64,000 nt of DNA from Symsagittifera roscoffensis (Eukaryota > Xenacoelomorpha > Acoela > Convolutidae), in NCBI RefSeq assembly GCF_963678635.1, contig NC_087070.1:39012600-39076599 (forward strand). Direction: 5' to 3'. A program made the position numbers and the translations under genes. This document shows positions 1 through 10,300 of the stretch, piece after piece. Under the pieces are notes generated by a model. The model was not told where the DNA came from and ran no database searches. It saw only the letters and a list, made by a program, of their open reading frames with translations. The stretch's first letter is position 1; each line of letters begins with the position of its first letter.

Positions 1-2
1 AT

Positions 3-3000
3 GCAGTGGCAGACATCAAGCATCCAAGGCATGAAGAAGCTTTATCAGGAGTGAAAGCGAGCAAGGCTCGACTTTTAAACGAAGCAGAGGCACGCAGGAA
101 GGACAAACCTCAAGAGCTGGCGGCAAAGAAAATGCAAGCGGTAACAGGAGAAGCATGTGAACCGGAACCAGCAACTGCGGCCGATGACTTCAAGATCGAT
201 TACAAGGCAGCCGCAAAGGATGCTCTAAATAGAGTACAACAGGAACTGGTGACGAAAGAGATCGAACAAAGAGTGAAACTTGAACTGGAAAATGAAAAGC
301 TTCAGGAGCAACTGAATACCTTCGAAGCAACGGAGTTCGAGGAGACGAAAACACCAAGCAGTTTAGATATGAAACTTAAAGTGATCTCCGGTAAGAGGTT
401 CGGCATGGCGCCGCAAGGAAAGAAGATACAGTCGATAATCTCAGTGGCTGGACACCAGGTAATAAGAAATTTGAGTGAACCATCAGAGTTCACTTTAATG
501 CATTTGGACACATATGCAGATTATCTGAGGCAGGTGGAGCCACGCACTGAGTCGAGAGCTGTGCGAGCACTACTAACGACGGGTGGCCCTCGCATGAAGA
601 AACTTCATGGACGCTACTTGGAGGTCTATGGGCCGTATCAAATAATGCTGAACGTGGATGGAATCAGCATCTACACCAGGACTTACATAACAACAGATGA
701 TGACCAAATGGGGCAGATCTATTTGGGTGAAGAGGAACTCAAAGTCCGCAGGATAGGCCATGACGCCATGATGGAACAAGACGCGGTACATATTGGATAT
801 GAAGCAGATGTGACAGCACACCTGCTTGACACCAACGGAACAAAAATCGGAGTCACAGGGCTTCTGGACACAGGCGCGGTGGTGAGCGTGATGCCGATAA
901 AAATCTGGGAGAGAATGGGCTTCACGCGGGAAGATCTGATTCCTACGAATCTCCGACTAGCCGCTGCAAATCGAGGAGCTATCTACGTAGCCGGAAGAAC
1001 ACCGGTGACGGTCCTTCACATGGGAGGACGGAACCTTTGGATGAGCTTCCTGGTGGTAGAGAATCTGGACGACGCCGACCAATTCATCTTGGGCAGAGAT
1101 TTTGTCAGGAACTTTGACGTGATGATTGACTTAAACAACGGTCTAATACGGATTAGAAACCCGGACCGAAAGTATGTTAAGAGACCCTTTAATAGGATAA
1201 TAACAGATGAAAATAAGGTACCAGTTTTTTTGGATAGAAAAGTAAAGTTACAACCAGGACAAGCTGTAGTAGCGATTTTTAGAATGAGAAATTTAAATTC
1301 GTTAAGTGATAGTAAACAGGTTTGCTTAGTACCGAATCCAAATAGTCAGAGTTCGGTGATTTTAGGCCGGAGCTTCTCGGTAACGCGAAACGGACTGTGT
1401 GTCAGTGTGTTGTTGAACACACTGGACACCACGGTTTCAATCCAGCGTGGAAAGAAGCTTGGTTACGCATTGCCGATGAGGACCGACTATGAAGAGACAC
1501 AAAACTTGAAGAAATATAGTGTGAAAGACTGTCCTTATCATGCAAATAAAGATAAAATTTTAAAGAGGATTGATGAATTAAAATCTATTCGTAAATTGTT
1601 TTCAATGAAATCCGAAACGGACGACGGCTTATCAAGCTGCTCGAATTTTCCGGAACGCCCCTCGTCATATGAACTAGATTCTGACAAACCGGTTTTGCCA
1701 GAAATAGAACATTTAAAAGGAAAAATAGGTGAGGGAGATTTTGAAAAATTGCGGGACCTCCTAGATCGGAACGCCGAAGTATTTTCAAAACATAAGGCGG
1801 ACATCGGTTGCTGTAATTTCGTCGAACACGAAATCGAACTAGAAGAGGGCGCCGTTCCCCATAGGGAAGGCGCAAGGCGAATGACGCCACATAAATCGGA
1901 AGCGTGCCGAGCGGAAATAGAAATGTTGCTTGAATACGACATGATAGAACCCTCGAAATCACCATGGGCTTGCGGAGTAGTAATGGCGAAAAAGAAAGGG
2001 GGGCAGCTTAGATTTTGTTGCGACTTTCGTTACTTGAACGCGGTAACGATTAAAGATGCGTACCCGATACCGCGAATAGACGAGAGCCTATCCAAACTTG
2101 GTGATGCAAAGTTCTTCACCACATTGGACTTGGGTTCTGCCTTCTGGCAGGTTCCTCTGCGAAAGAAGGACAGGGAGAAAACAGGATTCGCGTGCAAATT
2201 GGGGTTGTACCAGTGGAAGAGGATGCCCTTCGGCTTGTGCAATGCAACAGCAACCTTTCAAAGGCTGATGGCTCAGGCTTTGACAGGAGTGACCAAAAAG
2301 TACGGGAATCTCTTGATGTGCTACGTGGACGACGTAGTCATAGCGACACCAACCCTGGAGGATCACATTGATCGACTCGATGAGGTCTTCGGATGTATGA
2401 AAAGAGCAGGCTTGAAATGCAAACCATCGAAATGTGAAATCCTTAGGGATTCGATCAAGTACCTGGGGAGAATGGTGGACCGGCATGGTGTGAGGCCAGA
2501 TCCAGAAGCAGTAGAGGCTGTGCTGACATGGAAAGCTCCTAGAACGGACACACAGCTCATGAGCTTCCTAGGGTTTGCCAATTACTACCGAGAATTCATA
2601 AAAGGATACGCGGACAAGGTGTACCCGATGCAGAAGCTGATGCGCAACAAAGGGAAAAAGTTCGAATGGAACGATGAGGCACAAGTTGCTTTCGAGAACA
2701 TAAAGCGGGAACTGTGCGAAGCGCCAGTGCTGGGCATGCCTACAGAAAAGGGCATGTATGTCCTTGACACAGACGCATCGGTAGTGGCCATCTCAGGAAT
2801 ATTGCATCAGGAGCAAGAATGGAACGGAAGAACAGTCCTCCGTCCCATTGCATACGGCAGCAAGGTCTTGAGTGACACAGAGATGAAATATGGCGCACCG
2901 AAAGCAGAAATGTTTGCAGTAGTCACCTTCGTGGAAAAGTACCGTGCATACTTGGGGAGCGCTCCCTTCAAGTTACGCGTGGACAACAGAGCGTTATCCT

Positions 3001-6000
3001 GGTTGAAGACCTACTCGATGGATCAGAGTTATATTGGTAGATGGATAGTCAGATTGGATGGCTACCATATGATAATCGAACATAGGATGCGTGATAAACA
3101 TCAGAATGCTGACAGTCTCAGCAAGAAAACTGAGTTCTATGAAAGATTGGAGCAGAAGCAGGCCAATCAGGCGGAAGTAAAGGAGGGATTCTCGTTTCTG
3201 GACAAAGAAACTTATGAAGCGCTTCCCTTAACGAGATGGTTGGATAAGTCTGGACATCCAATTCCAGGGCATCCTGAGTTACCTGTAGAGAAAGCAGCTG
3301 AGATAAAGATCCTGTCCAAGGAGGATCCAGTCCCCTTAGATTTGTTGCTGCGCTCGAACCTGGTCCAGCAAGAACTCTCTCGCATGAATATAAACAGCCT
3401 CTCATTATTGGATAAAACGGTGCAAGTCACACCACAAGTAATGCGGATGCTGGGTGGATTGTTAGAAAGAGAAGTGACCAGAGATGACCCCGAGTGGACA
3501 GCAGCAGTGGCATCGCTAACAGTCAGTAAGAAAGTGAAGATCATGCCGTCCAGACAACAGCACGAAGAGAACAAGAGGGATTGTAGGACAATAGTTCAGC
3601 AACTAGTATCCTCAATACCCCAAGAGATTTTAACCAGTACTTCTTACGGACGGAAAGAACAGGGGAGCAGCAAGCGAAAGAAAACCGTCACCTTTGTAGA
3701 CCGGGAAAAAGAGGGTGAAGAGGTAGAACAAAATCTGCTGCAAGACTATTTGTCCGGGGAGAAGGATGAGGAGAAAAACCAGCAATCACAAGATCAACAC
3801 CCGGGACAAGTGAATTTGTCCGGGGAGTCCGAGATAGACGAGAAAATTCCTGATGAGAAACAGGACCTAGAGAACAAAGTTTTGTCCGGGGAGTTCAGAT
3901 GGATGCGAAGGAAATACGGACATGATCTGGAGGAGCGTGCAGTCTCCGGCACAACACCTTCGACGGATGATAAGTCAGAAAGCTCAAGAATGAACACCTA
4001 TTCAGACAGGGATTCGACCTCGGGATCAGAACTGTCAGAACTGGCGATACACACGCTACTAGTGGAAACTCGGGCGAGAAACCTGGACAGAGAGGTGTAC
4101 CAGGATCCTGACAGTGATCGCTACCTAATACCAAGCGAAAGAGTCTTTGACAACGCAGCGGATGACTTAGAAACGATAGCGGTATCGAAACGTTCGATAA
4201 GCCTGTTGCCGCAGAAAGAGGTAGTCAGGACTGATCTTCAGCCGTTTCAACAAGAAACACAACCGTTGGCGAAGATTTGGTGCGTTAAGATGGAAGAAGA
4301 CACACATCAGCCCAACGAGCTGAACAGTCAGATGAGAATCATGAAGACGTACTTGAAGGCGAGATACAGACTCTCGGACCTTCTAAGGGCGCAGAGAAAT
4401 GATCGCATGACAAGCAACCTAAAAAGGTGGATAGAAAACGGTGCACCTGACAAAGGTGACCTGGAAGAAGACAGCTATAGGATCCTAAGACAATACTTCA
4501 TGCAGAAGGAGGGGAGATTATATCTGAACAAGGACGGGATCGTGGCTTGCAGGAGAAGAGAAGAAGACAAGGTCTTATACAAATATAACGCGATAGTGTT
4601 GCCGCAACTCTATCAGACAGAACTATTATTCAGGTCGCATGATCAGATGGGCCATCAAGGGATCGACAAAGTGTATCAGAGGATCCTGAAGCGCTTTGAG
4701 TGGCCTGGGATGAAAAAGGCATGCGAGAAATGGGTGACAGCATGTCTGTCATGCCAACAGGTCAAGGATCCTAGGAAGTTGCGATTTCCTTTACAATCAA
4801 TTGAGTCGTCTGAATTCAACGAGGTGGTGCAGATAGATCACCAGAAGATATGCATGACAGACAGCGGTTACAACCAAGTCTTGGTCATGATAGATCACTT
4901 CACGAAGTATGCAGAGGCCGTGCCCTGCATAACTGCCTCGGCGGAAGAGACATGCGACCACCTGATCAATACGTGGATAGCAAGACACGGATGTCCAATG
5001 ACGTTTCAATCGGACAATGGAACGGCTTTCGTAGGCGAGCTTACGAAAGAGCTTATGAGACGGTCACAAGTCGCCCAGGCTCACTCCACGACATACCACC
5101 CTCAGACGAATGGCTTAGTGGAAAGACAGAATAGGACGTTAGTGTCGATGCTGAGAGTATATTGTTCCAGGTACATGACCGATTGGGACAGATACCTTCC
5201 ACAGGTGATGGGAGCTTATAATAGCACGCAACACTCCACCACTGGAGTCAGTCCACACATGATGCTGACGGGACACGAGAAGTCTTTACCCTTGACATTC
5301 TTCTACCCAGAGTATGAGGGAAAGAAAACATCCCCACAGGTCTACGTGAGGGACGTGATCAGACGCCAACAGGAGTTGAACGACTTGTGTAGACGAAACA
5401 CTCAGCAGGCACAGGCAAGGCAGAGGAAAAGATTCGACAAGAAAGCAGCTGGTGCAAAGGCTTACTCGGTGGGAGACTACGTATGGGTATTTCAGAACGT
5501 TATGCCACCGAAAGGGACAAAAAAGCTTCTGAAGAAGTGGAGGGGACCCTTCATGATTACAGAGGTGCACCAAGAGGGACGCTTTTATAGACTGAGTACT
5601 GGCCGAGCCGCCCACTACGAGAACATCAAGCCACACAATCCATCGACAGAAGACTGGTGTATACCTGCAGACATGGAAGAAGGGGATTATCTAATGATGG
5701 ATCCTGCTTGTGAGGTCAATGAAAAAGGCACCAGGGAGAAGAACGATGGAAACGAAGTCGTAGAGGAAGGTACGGATACACCATTGGACCTGGATCCAAA
5801 CGAACAGATCGAAGCGGACGATGAAACCTTGCCCTACGCAGAGGAAGATTGGCAGGATTCCGAACAGACAGAGGTTCCCAAGAACATGGAACCAGATCTT
5901 CCGTTCACGATGCAGACTCGTCAGAAAGACGGGACGAGACTAAGAAAGAAATACAATCCTTACGGTGACGACTTTGTAGTGGATAGGATAGATCTAAAGA

Positions 6001-6992
6001 AAATAGTGGAGGAAGTAGTGGGTTTAGAGGAAATAACAGTGTCACAGGACATTGACATAGTCGATGATCACAACGATGAGTGGGTTGACGACTGGTCGAA
6101 ACCCGAGGTGGAGTTCGACGATGAGCAACAGCAGTCAAATGAACAAGACCTGACGAACCTGCGTGTCTTAGAGTGGCTGAACGAAATGACATCAGACCCT
6201 GAAAAGACCAGCGTTACGATTCAAGACGTAGATCGCGAAAGCGCGAAATACATTAAGACCGAACGAGATGATCCTTCCTGGGCTGCCCAGGAAGGACAAC
6301 TTCTCATTCCAGCTTCTAATCTTGACTTAATACCCGGTATGCGATCGACGGGGACGCCGATGGATATTTTTGTCCGGGGAGTGGGGGTAGGACTTACCCA
6401 CACTGAAAACTTGATAATAAAAAAATTGAGAATAGCAAGAGAAACAGGAAACTTAGAAGCAGAAACAGGTGAAGAACCTAAGAAACCTGACATAGGCAGG
6501 GTAGTTGAGTCATATTTTAATTTACCAAATGAATATTCGAGTAACATAATACTAACAGACAGTGATTTCATACTCACAAACAGAACATGTGCGGTAGCTA
6601 TCACCGCAGACATGAGTTTTAGGACGGCGCTAGCGGCAGATTTTAAGAGGGAATATAAAAACGTGGAATTCCTTTGGAAGCAAAGACCAGGGATAGGGGG
6701 CGTAGCAGCCTTACCCCCGGCGGTGTCGCAAATACCGGGAAAGTACTTATGCTTCCTGGTAACGAGGGCGACAGAGAAGCAACACGTGGACCCAGAAAAT
6801 CTAGTCTTGTCTTTGACGAGGCTGAGGGACTTCCTTGTGGAAATGGACGTGAAGGAGCTTTCGCTTCCAGTGTACGATCCAAATAGAGGAAGACTGCATC
6901 CTCGGGAAATGTACGCGCTTGTACACGTGATATTCTCTGATACGAACATACAAGTATATCTACATAAGAAATATTACTTAAGTATAGGCTGA
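3..6992 (+). CDS. pol: Ty3/gypsy-type Pol polyprotein with C-terminal macro-like domain (5' partial)
   Basis: The frame is open to the window edge, so the N-terminus (and any gag) is missing; the first visible potential start is a GTG, not a true start. Residues are counted from base 6. Visible in order: a coiled-coil-like charged stretch (about 65-105), an aspartic protease (DTGA from D288, ILGRD at 361-365), reverse transcriptase (YVDD at 773-776), RNase H (about 915-1040), a long polar linker (about 1060-1460), the integrase zinc finger (H1545, H1550, C1580, C1583), and the integrase core D1611, D1670, E1706 with the expected 35-residue D-E spacing. A GPF-type module (KWRGPF) follows, then an acidic region, then about 150 residues resembling a TARG1/OARD1 macro domain (about 2178-2328). 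Family knowledge: protease through integrase in this order is Ty3/gypsy. More than 2,300 uninterrupted codons and intact catalytic motifs suggest a recently active element. The macro assignment is my reading of the sequence and needs structure prediction. Confidence 0.93.
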   Translation, partial: AVADIKHPRHEEALSGVKASKARLLNEAEARRKDKPQELAAKKMQAVTGEACEPEPATAADDFKIDYKAAAKDALNRVQQELVTKEIEQRVKLELENEKLQEQLNTFEATEFEETKTPSSLDMKLKVISGKRFGMAPQGKKIQSIISVAGHQVIRNLSEPSEFTLMHLDTYADYLRQVEPRTESRAVRALLTTGGPRMKKLHGRYLEVYGPYQIMLNVDGISIYTRTYITTDDDQMGQIYLGEEELKVRRIGHDAMMEQDAVHIGYEADVTAHLLDTNGTKIGVTGLLDTGAVVSVMPIKIWERMGFTREDLIPTNLRLAAANRGAIYVAGRTPVTVLHMGGRNLWMSFLVVENLDDADQFILGRDFVRNFDVMIDLNNGLIRIRNPDRKYVKRPFNRIITDENKVPVFLDRKVKLQPGQAVVAIFRMRNLNSLSDSKQVCLVPNPNSQSSVILGRSFSVTRNGLCVSVLLNTLDTTVSIQRGKKLGYALPMRTDYEETQNLKKYSVKDCPYHANKDKILKRIDELKSIRKLFSMKSETDDGLSSCSNFPERPSSYELDSDKPVLPEIEHLKGKIGEGDFEKLRDLLDRNAEVFSKHKADIGCCNFVEHEIELEEGAVPHREGARRMTPHKSEACRAEIEMLLEYDMIEPSKSPWACGVVMAKKKGGQLRFCCDFRYLNAVTIKDAYPIPRIDESLSKLGDAKFFTTLDLGSAFWQVPLRKKDREKTGFACKLGLYQWKRMPFGLCNATATFQRLMAQALTGVTKKYGNLLMCYVDDVVIATPTLEDHIDRLDEVFGCMKRAGLKCKPSKCEILRDSIKYLGRMVDRHGVRPDPEAVEAVLTWKAPRTDTQLMSFLGFANYYREFIKGYADKVYPMQKLMRNKGKKFEWNDEAQVAFENIKRELCEAPVLGMPTEKGMYVLDTDASVVAISGILHQEQEWNGRTVLRPIAYGSKVLSDTEMKYGAPKAEMFAVVTFVEKYRAYLGSAPFKLRVDNRALSWLKTYSMDQSYIGRWIVRLDGYHMIIEHRMRDKHQNADSLSKKTEFYERLEQKQANQAEVKEGFSFLDKETYEALPLTRWLDKSGHPIPGHPELPVEKAAEIKILSKEDPVPLDLLLRSNLVQQELSRMNINSLSLLDKTVQVTPQVMRMLGGLLEREVTRDDPEWTAAVASLTVSKKVKIMPSRQQHEENKRDCRTIVQQLVSSIPQEILTSTSYGRKEQGSSKRKKTVTFVDREKEGEEVEQNLLQDYLSGEKDEEKNQQSQDQHPGQVNLSGESEIDEKIPDEKQDLENKVLSGEFRWMRRKYGHDLEERAVSGTTPSTDDKSESSRMNTYSDRDSTSGSELSELAIHTLLVETRARNLDREVYQDPDSDRYLIPSERVFDNAADDLETIAVSKRSISLLPQKEVVRTDLQPFQQETQPLAKIWCVKMEEDTHQPNELNSQMRIMKTYLKARYRLSDLLRAQRNDRMTSNLKRWIENGAPDKGDLEEDSYRILRQYFMQKEGRLYLNKDGIVACRRREEDKVLYKYNAIVLPQLYQTELLFRSHDQMGHQGIDKVYQRILKRFEWPGMKKACEKWVTACLSCQQVKDPRKLRFPLQSIESSEFNEVVQIDHQKICMTDSGYNQVLVMIDHFTKYAEAVPCITASAEETCDHLINTWIARHGCPMTFQSDNGTAFVGELTKELMRRSQVAQAHSTTYHPQTNGLVERQNRTLVSMLRVYCSRYMTDWDRYLPQVMGAYNSTQHSTTGVSPHMMLTGHEKSLPLTFFYPEYEGKKTSPQVYVRDVIRRQQELNDLCRRNTQQAQARQRKRFDKKAAGAKAYSVGDYVWVFQNVMPPKGTKKLLKKWRGPFMITEVHQEGRFYRLSTGRAAHYENIKPHNPSTEDWCIPADMEEGDYLMMDPACEVNEKGTREKNDGNEVVEEGTDTPLDLDPNEQIEADDETLPYAEEDWQDSEQTEVPKNMEPDLPFTMQTRQKDGTRLRKKYNPYGDDFVVDRIDLKKIVEEVVGLEEITVSQDIDIVDDHNDEWVDDWSKPEVEFDDEQQQSNEQDLTNLRVLEWLNEMTSDPEKTSVTIQDVDRESAKYIKTERDDPSWAAQEGQLLIPASNLDLIPGMRSTGTPMDIFVRGVGVGLTHTENLIIKKLRIARETGNLEAETGEEPKKPDIGRVVESYFNLPNEYSSNIILTDSDFILTNRTCAVAITADMSFRTALAADFKREYKNVEFLWKQRPGIGGVAALPPAVSQIPGKYLCFLVTRATEKQHVDPENLVLSLTRLRDFLVEMDVKELSLPVYDPNRGRLHPREMYALVHVIFSDTNIQVYLHKKYYLSIG
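3749..3893 (+). repeat. Three exact copies of a 13-bp motif TTTGTCCGGGGAG inside pol
   Basis: The 13-mer occurs at 3749-3761, 3815-3827 and 3881-3893, all in the sense strand and all read as Leu-Ser-Gly-Glu in the polar linker between RNase H and integrase. Start-to-start spacing is 66 bp both times. Its last 11 bases also occur 2 bp before the 3' LTR, at the polypurine-tract position. A fourth copy at 6369 is read in another codon phase. Confidence 0.85.
6369..6381 (+). repeat. Fourth copy of the 13-bp motif, in a different codon phase
   Basis: The same 13 bases as in the 3.8-kb cluster are here read as Phe-Val-Arg-Gly rather than Leu-Ser-Gly-Glu. The nucleotide sequence is therefore conserved while the peptide is not. 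It lies just upstream of the macro-like domain. Confidence 0.85.
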
Positions 6993-7395
6993 ATGATGTG
7001 CGAGAGGGTGTTAGGCCAAAGGACCAAGTTGCATGTAATATGTGATATGTGTGTTATGTTAGGTTATGTTATGTGTTAGGTTATTAAGATCATGGGTAAG
7101 TAGGGGTTAGTGACCATGAACAACTAGATGACGATCTTGGGAATAGATCCAAAGTTTGGATTGTCCAATCTTAGGTCGAATTCCAAAATTTTAGAAACCA
7201 ATTGATTTTAATAAATTTTAGGATAAATATCTTTTTATCTGAACTGTCTTTAAGCAGATTTTAACGATGTATGTTAAGGTGAAATTGACAAGTGTGACAT
7301 TCGTGATTTCTTTTCTAGATCCTGATTGATCATTTAATTGCTCACTTGAGTCAAAACTTGAAATCGAAATCAAATTAAATTTGGAGAAGAACAGT
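6993..7395 (+). other. Spacer between pol and ORF2 with a splice-acceptor-like site
   Basis: There is no coding sequence here. The first 100 bases hold a short TTAGGTTATGTTATG-type simple repeat. A pyrimidine-rich stretch ending TTTTCTAG (AG at about 7317-7318) lies about 77 bp upstream of the ORF2 ATG and resembles an invertebrate 3' splice site. This could let ORF2 be made from a spliced subgenomic mRNA, as env is in retroviruses. That is inference; no donor can be shown because the leader lies outside the window. Confidence 0.45.
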
Positions 7396-10300
7396 ATGGA
7401 TAATTTCAACCTGGATGAATTGATGGACCTGGCAGAGGCATATGTAGGACCGATGGTAGATGCGATCTATCGTCGGCTGATCGAACGAGACTTCGCTCTG
7501 GAGGACCCAGAGGTGGTCATGTTGCTGACCGCCCTGATTAACATCTTGGGGCACGACAACCGTGGGGACCGCCCCACGGAAGTCCTGTTGATGGCAGCAT
7601 ATGGAGAAAGAGGAGTACTAGACCGCCCGAACATGAGAGTGATGAGGTGGAGAAACGGGGCTCTCTCAGGGAGTGACTTGGCGAATGAGCCTGGGTTGGG
7701 AAGTTCTAGGACTTACCAACCAGGTGAGATGCCAATGCCCTCCAAGCCCAAACCTGGGCTGACGAGAATGCATCAGGAGATGAACAGTGAGGCGACCTCG
7801 TCTGGTTCACCACTGAGAGTAGCTGTGCCACCAAAAGGGGCGAGAGTAACACAGAAGGTTCAGACGAACCAAACCATACAAGATCTGGACGAGATGAACG
7901 ATCAGTTGAGAAGTACGAAGAAGGAGTTAGACGATATGACGAAGACCATGCTGGCGATGGAGGAAGACCGGGACATGTGGAGAAAGTTGTTTGAAGACTG
8001 CAACAAAAAGCAGGGTCAAGAGATCGAACGCTTAAGGCAGGAATACAAAGAGCGATCGGAGCAGGTGGCGTTGACGACGTCCATTGAGAAAGTGATACCT
8101 GCAAGGGATATTCCTCGTGGGCAGTCCCCGATGGAGCTCTTGACACCTCGAGAAATGAGTCAAACAACGGAGACACGGCTTCCAGCAGAGACGAACCGCG
8201 TAACAATCCCGGATCCTAGTGACACCTTGGGTGATCCCGTCGTAGAACAGACAGTGAGAAAACTGATAGAGACCGCTGGACGATTGGTCGCTAACAAGAA
8301 TGCACCAGGTTCCGGGGTGACTGCACCCTATGGAACGATTTACGATACGGGCAGAGTACAACTCTCCCAGACAATAATCAGACAAGGGATAAGTGACGTG
8401 ACGCCACTCAGGGGGAGTTCGAAGATCACAGAGAGAAAAGTAAGGAAGATGCCAGCGAAGAAAGTGTCTCGTGTAATGGACGTGCAGAAGAATAATCAAT
8501 TAAAGTATAATTTCACGGGAGTTCCGGAGACAGATCCGAGAGCCTGCTTCAATCGAGCTACCTGGAGCCCGGCTGTGAACCTGCAGCAACCACCACTCGG
8601 GACATCTCACCTGATATTGGGAGACAGCTTAGTCCGAGTGCTAACGAATTTGAGGACCTCATGGGTCACCACGGTGATGGCCTTTGGAGGCGCGACAATT
8701 GCCCAATTATACCGGATGGTGGAGCTGATGAATCCCGGGAGGATACCCAGTGTGATGATATTAGTTGGGACGAATGATATCTCCAGAGGATCAGACGAGC
8801 AGGAAGCACAGTGGGAATCAATGATGGTGTGTTTGTTCACCACTCTCTGGCAGAAGTTCAGTTGCGCGGTACTGACCGTTTGCACGGTGCCAATGAACGC
8901 AAGAAACCTGACAGCATCAGGAAGAAGGCACAACGAGGGAGTCATGAGATGGAACATCATCATAAGAAACCTAGCAAATCGAAATGCCGGAAGAATGATC
9001 CTTATGGACATTGAACACGAATTGAGAGCCATGGAGCAAGCCAGACTGACTTCGGATGGCATCCACTTTGACACCATCGAGGGACAAGCTTGGTTGAATC
9101 GAGTCTTCCAAGAACGGTTGGACGAGTTAGAAGCAGAACTCTCTGACACAGGAGTACTGAAGGAAGAGGGAACGGTGAATGATACGGTGATCACTACCTT
9201 TGTGCCTCCTAACCTGGAAACGCGTTTGGGTACAGTCCCAGCCGCAATAAATTACCGGCAACAAAGCTCCAGCGAATCAGGTCGAAGAACTGACGTGCAG
9301 GATCGGTTGGGAGAAGCACCGACGAGGAGGACAATTCATCCTAGGAGAAGGATAGGACCCGTCAACCAACCAAACGAAGGAGTAGCAGGCACGTCCAGAT
9401 CAGACACTAGATCGGAGACAACGAGTAGCAGTCGAGAAGAGAGACCGAACAGAGGCTCATTGTTATGGTCTAGACCCATGCCGTCTCCCTGGCACATATA
9501 CAAAGAAGAACTGATGAAGCTGGACCTGCAGAAAGTAAGCTTCATCGAAGATGCAAGGAGGATGCTAAATGGAGCGACGCTATCCGTCAGCAGATTATAC
9601 TCAATAACCGGCGTAGACTGGTTGATAGCCGCTAGCATAAATTTCAGCTCCACGACAGCCTTAAGATTTGCTGACTTGGAAGGACTGCCCTCCAATAACA
9701 CAATGGGACCTGTGAATGCAAGACCGTTGCAGGATGTCAGATTGAACCATGAGGAGAGGAATCGTGAGGAAAGGCCAGGAAGATTCCTGACGGCGAGAGC
9801 GCCAATTGGACAACACGTGAAGATATTCAAGCAACTGACGACACCACCTAGTCATGTGAAGGAGAGAGTATACCCAAAACAAGTGAACCAAGATGGTGAT
9901 GCCCAGAGATATGGCGGATTGACAGCAATAAAGAAAGATGAGAGCATCTTCGCCGCCTACGACAAAGCAGAAATGAGAAAGGCCAAGATCATGGTAGTAG
10001 CGAATTCAGAGTTCGTGTACACCTCTAAGTCTTTGTTTTGGCCGGACGTCATAATGCTGGCCGCAGTTGACCTAGACCTATTGCAATCAGTGTCATTGGC
10101 TATAGGGGTACAGAGGCAGACAGAGATGAACCCGATAACGATTGTGTTTGCTGGCATCAATGACCATCTACACAGTAGAGGTTTTCTGAGCAGGCTCAGA
10201 GATCCTGCAACAGCAGAAAACGCAGTATGGCCCGCGATAAAAGACATCCTGGAGTCAATGGGTGAAGTGGTAGACGCGACAAAGGAGGGAACATTCAACA

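Noticed and set aside
6221-6949. Minus-strand open stretch of 242 codons opposite the macro-like region
   Set aside because: Sense frame is the intact Pol; the antisense stretch is Ser-rich and shows no domain.
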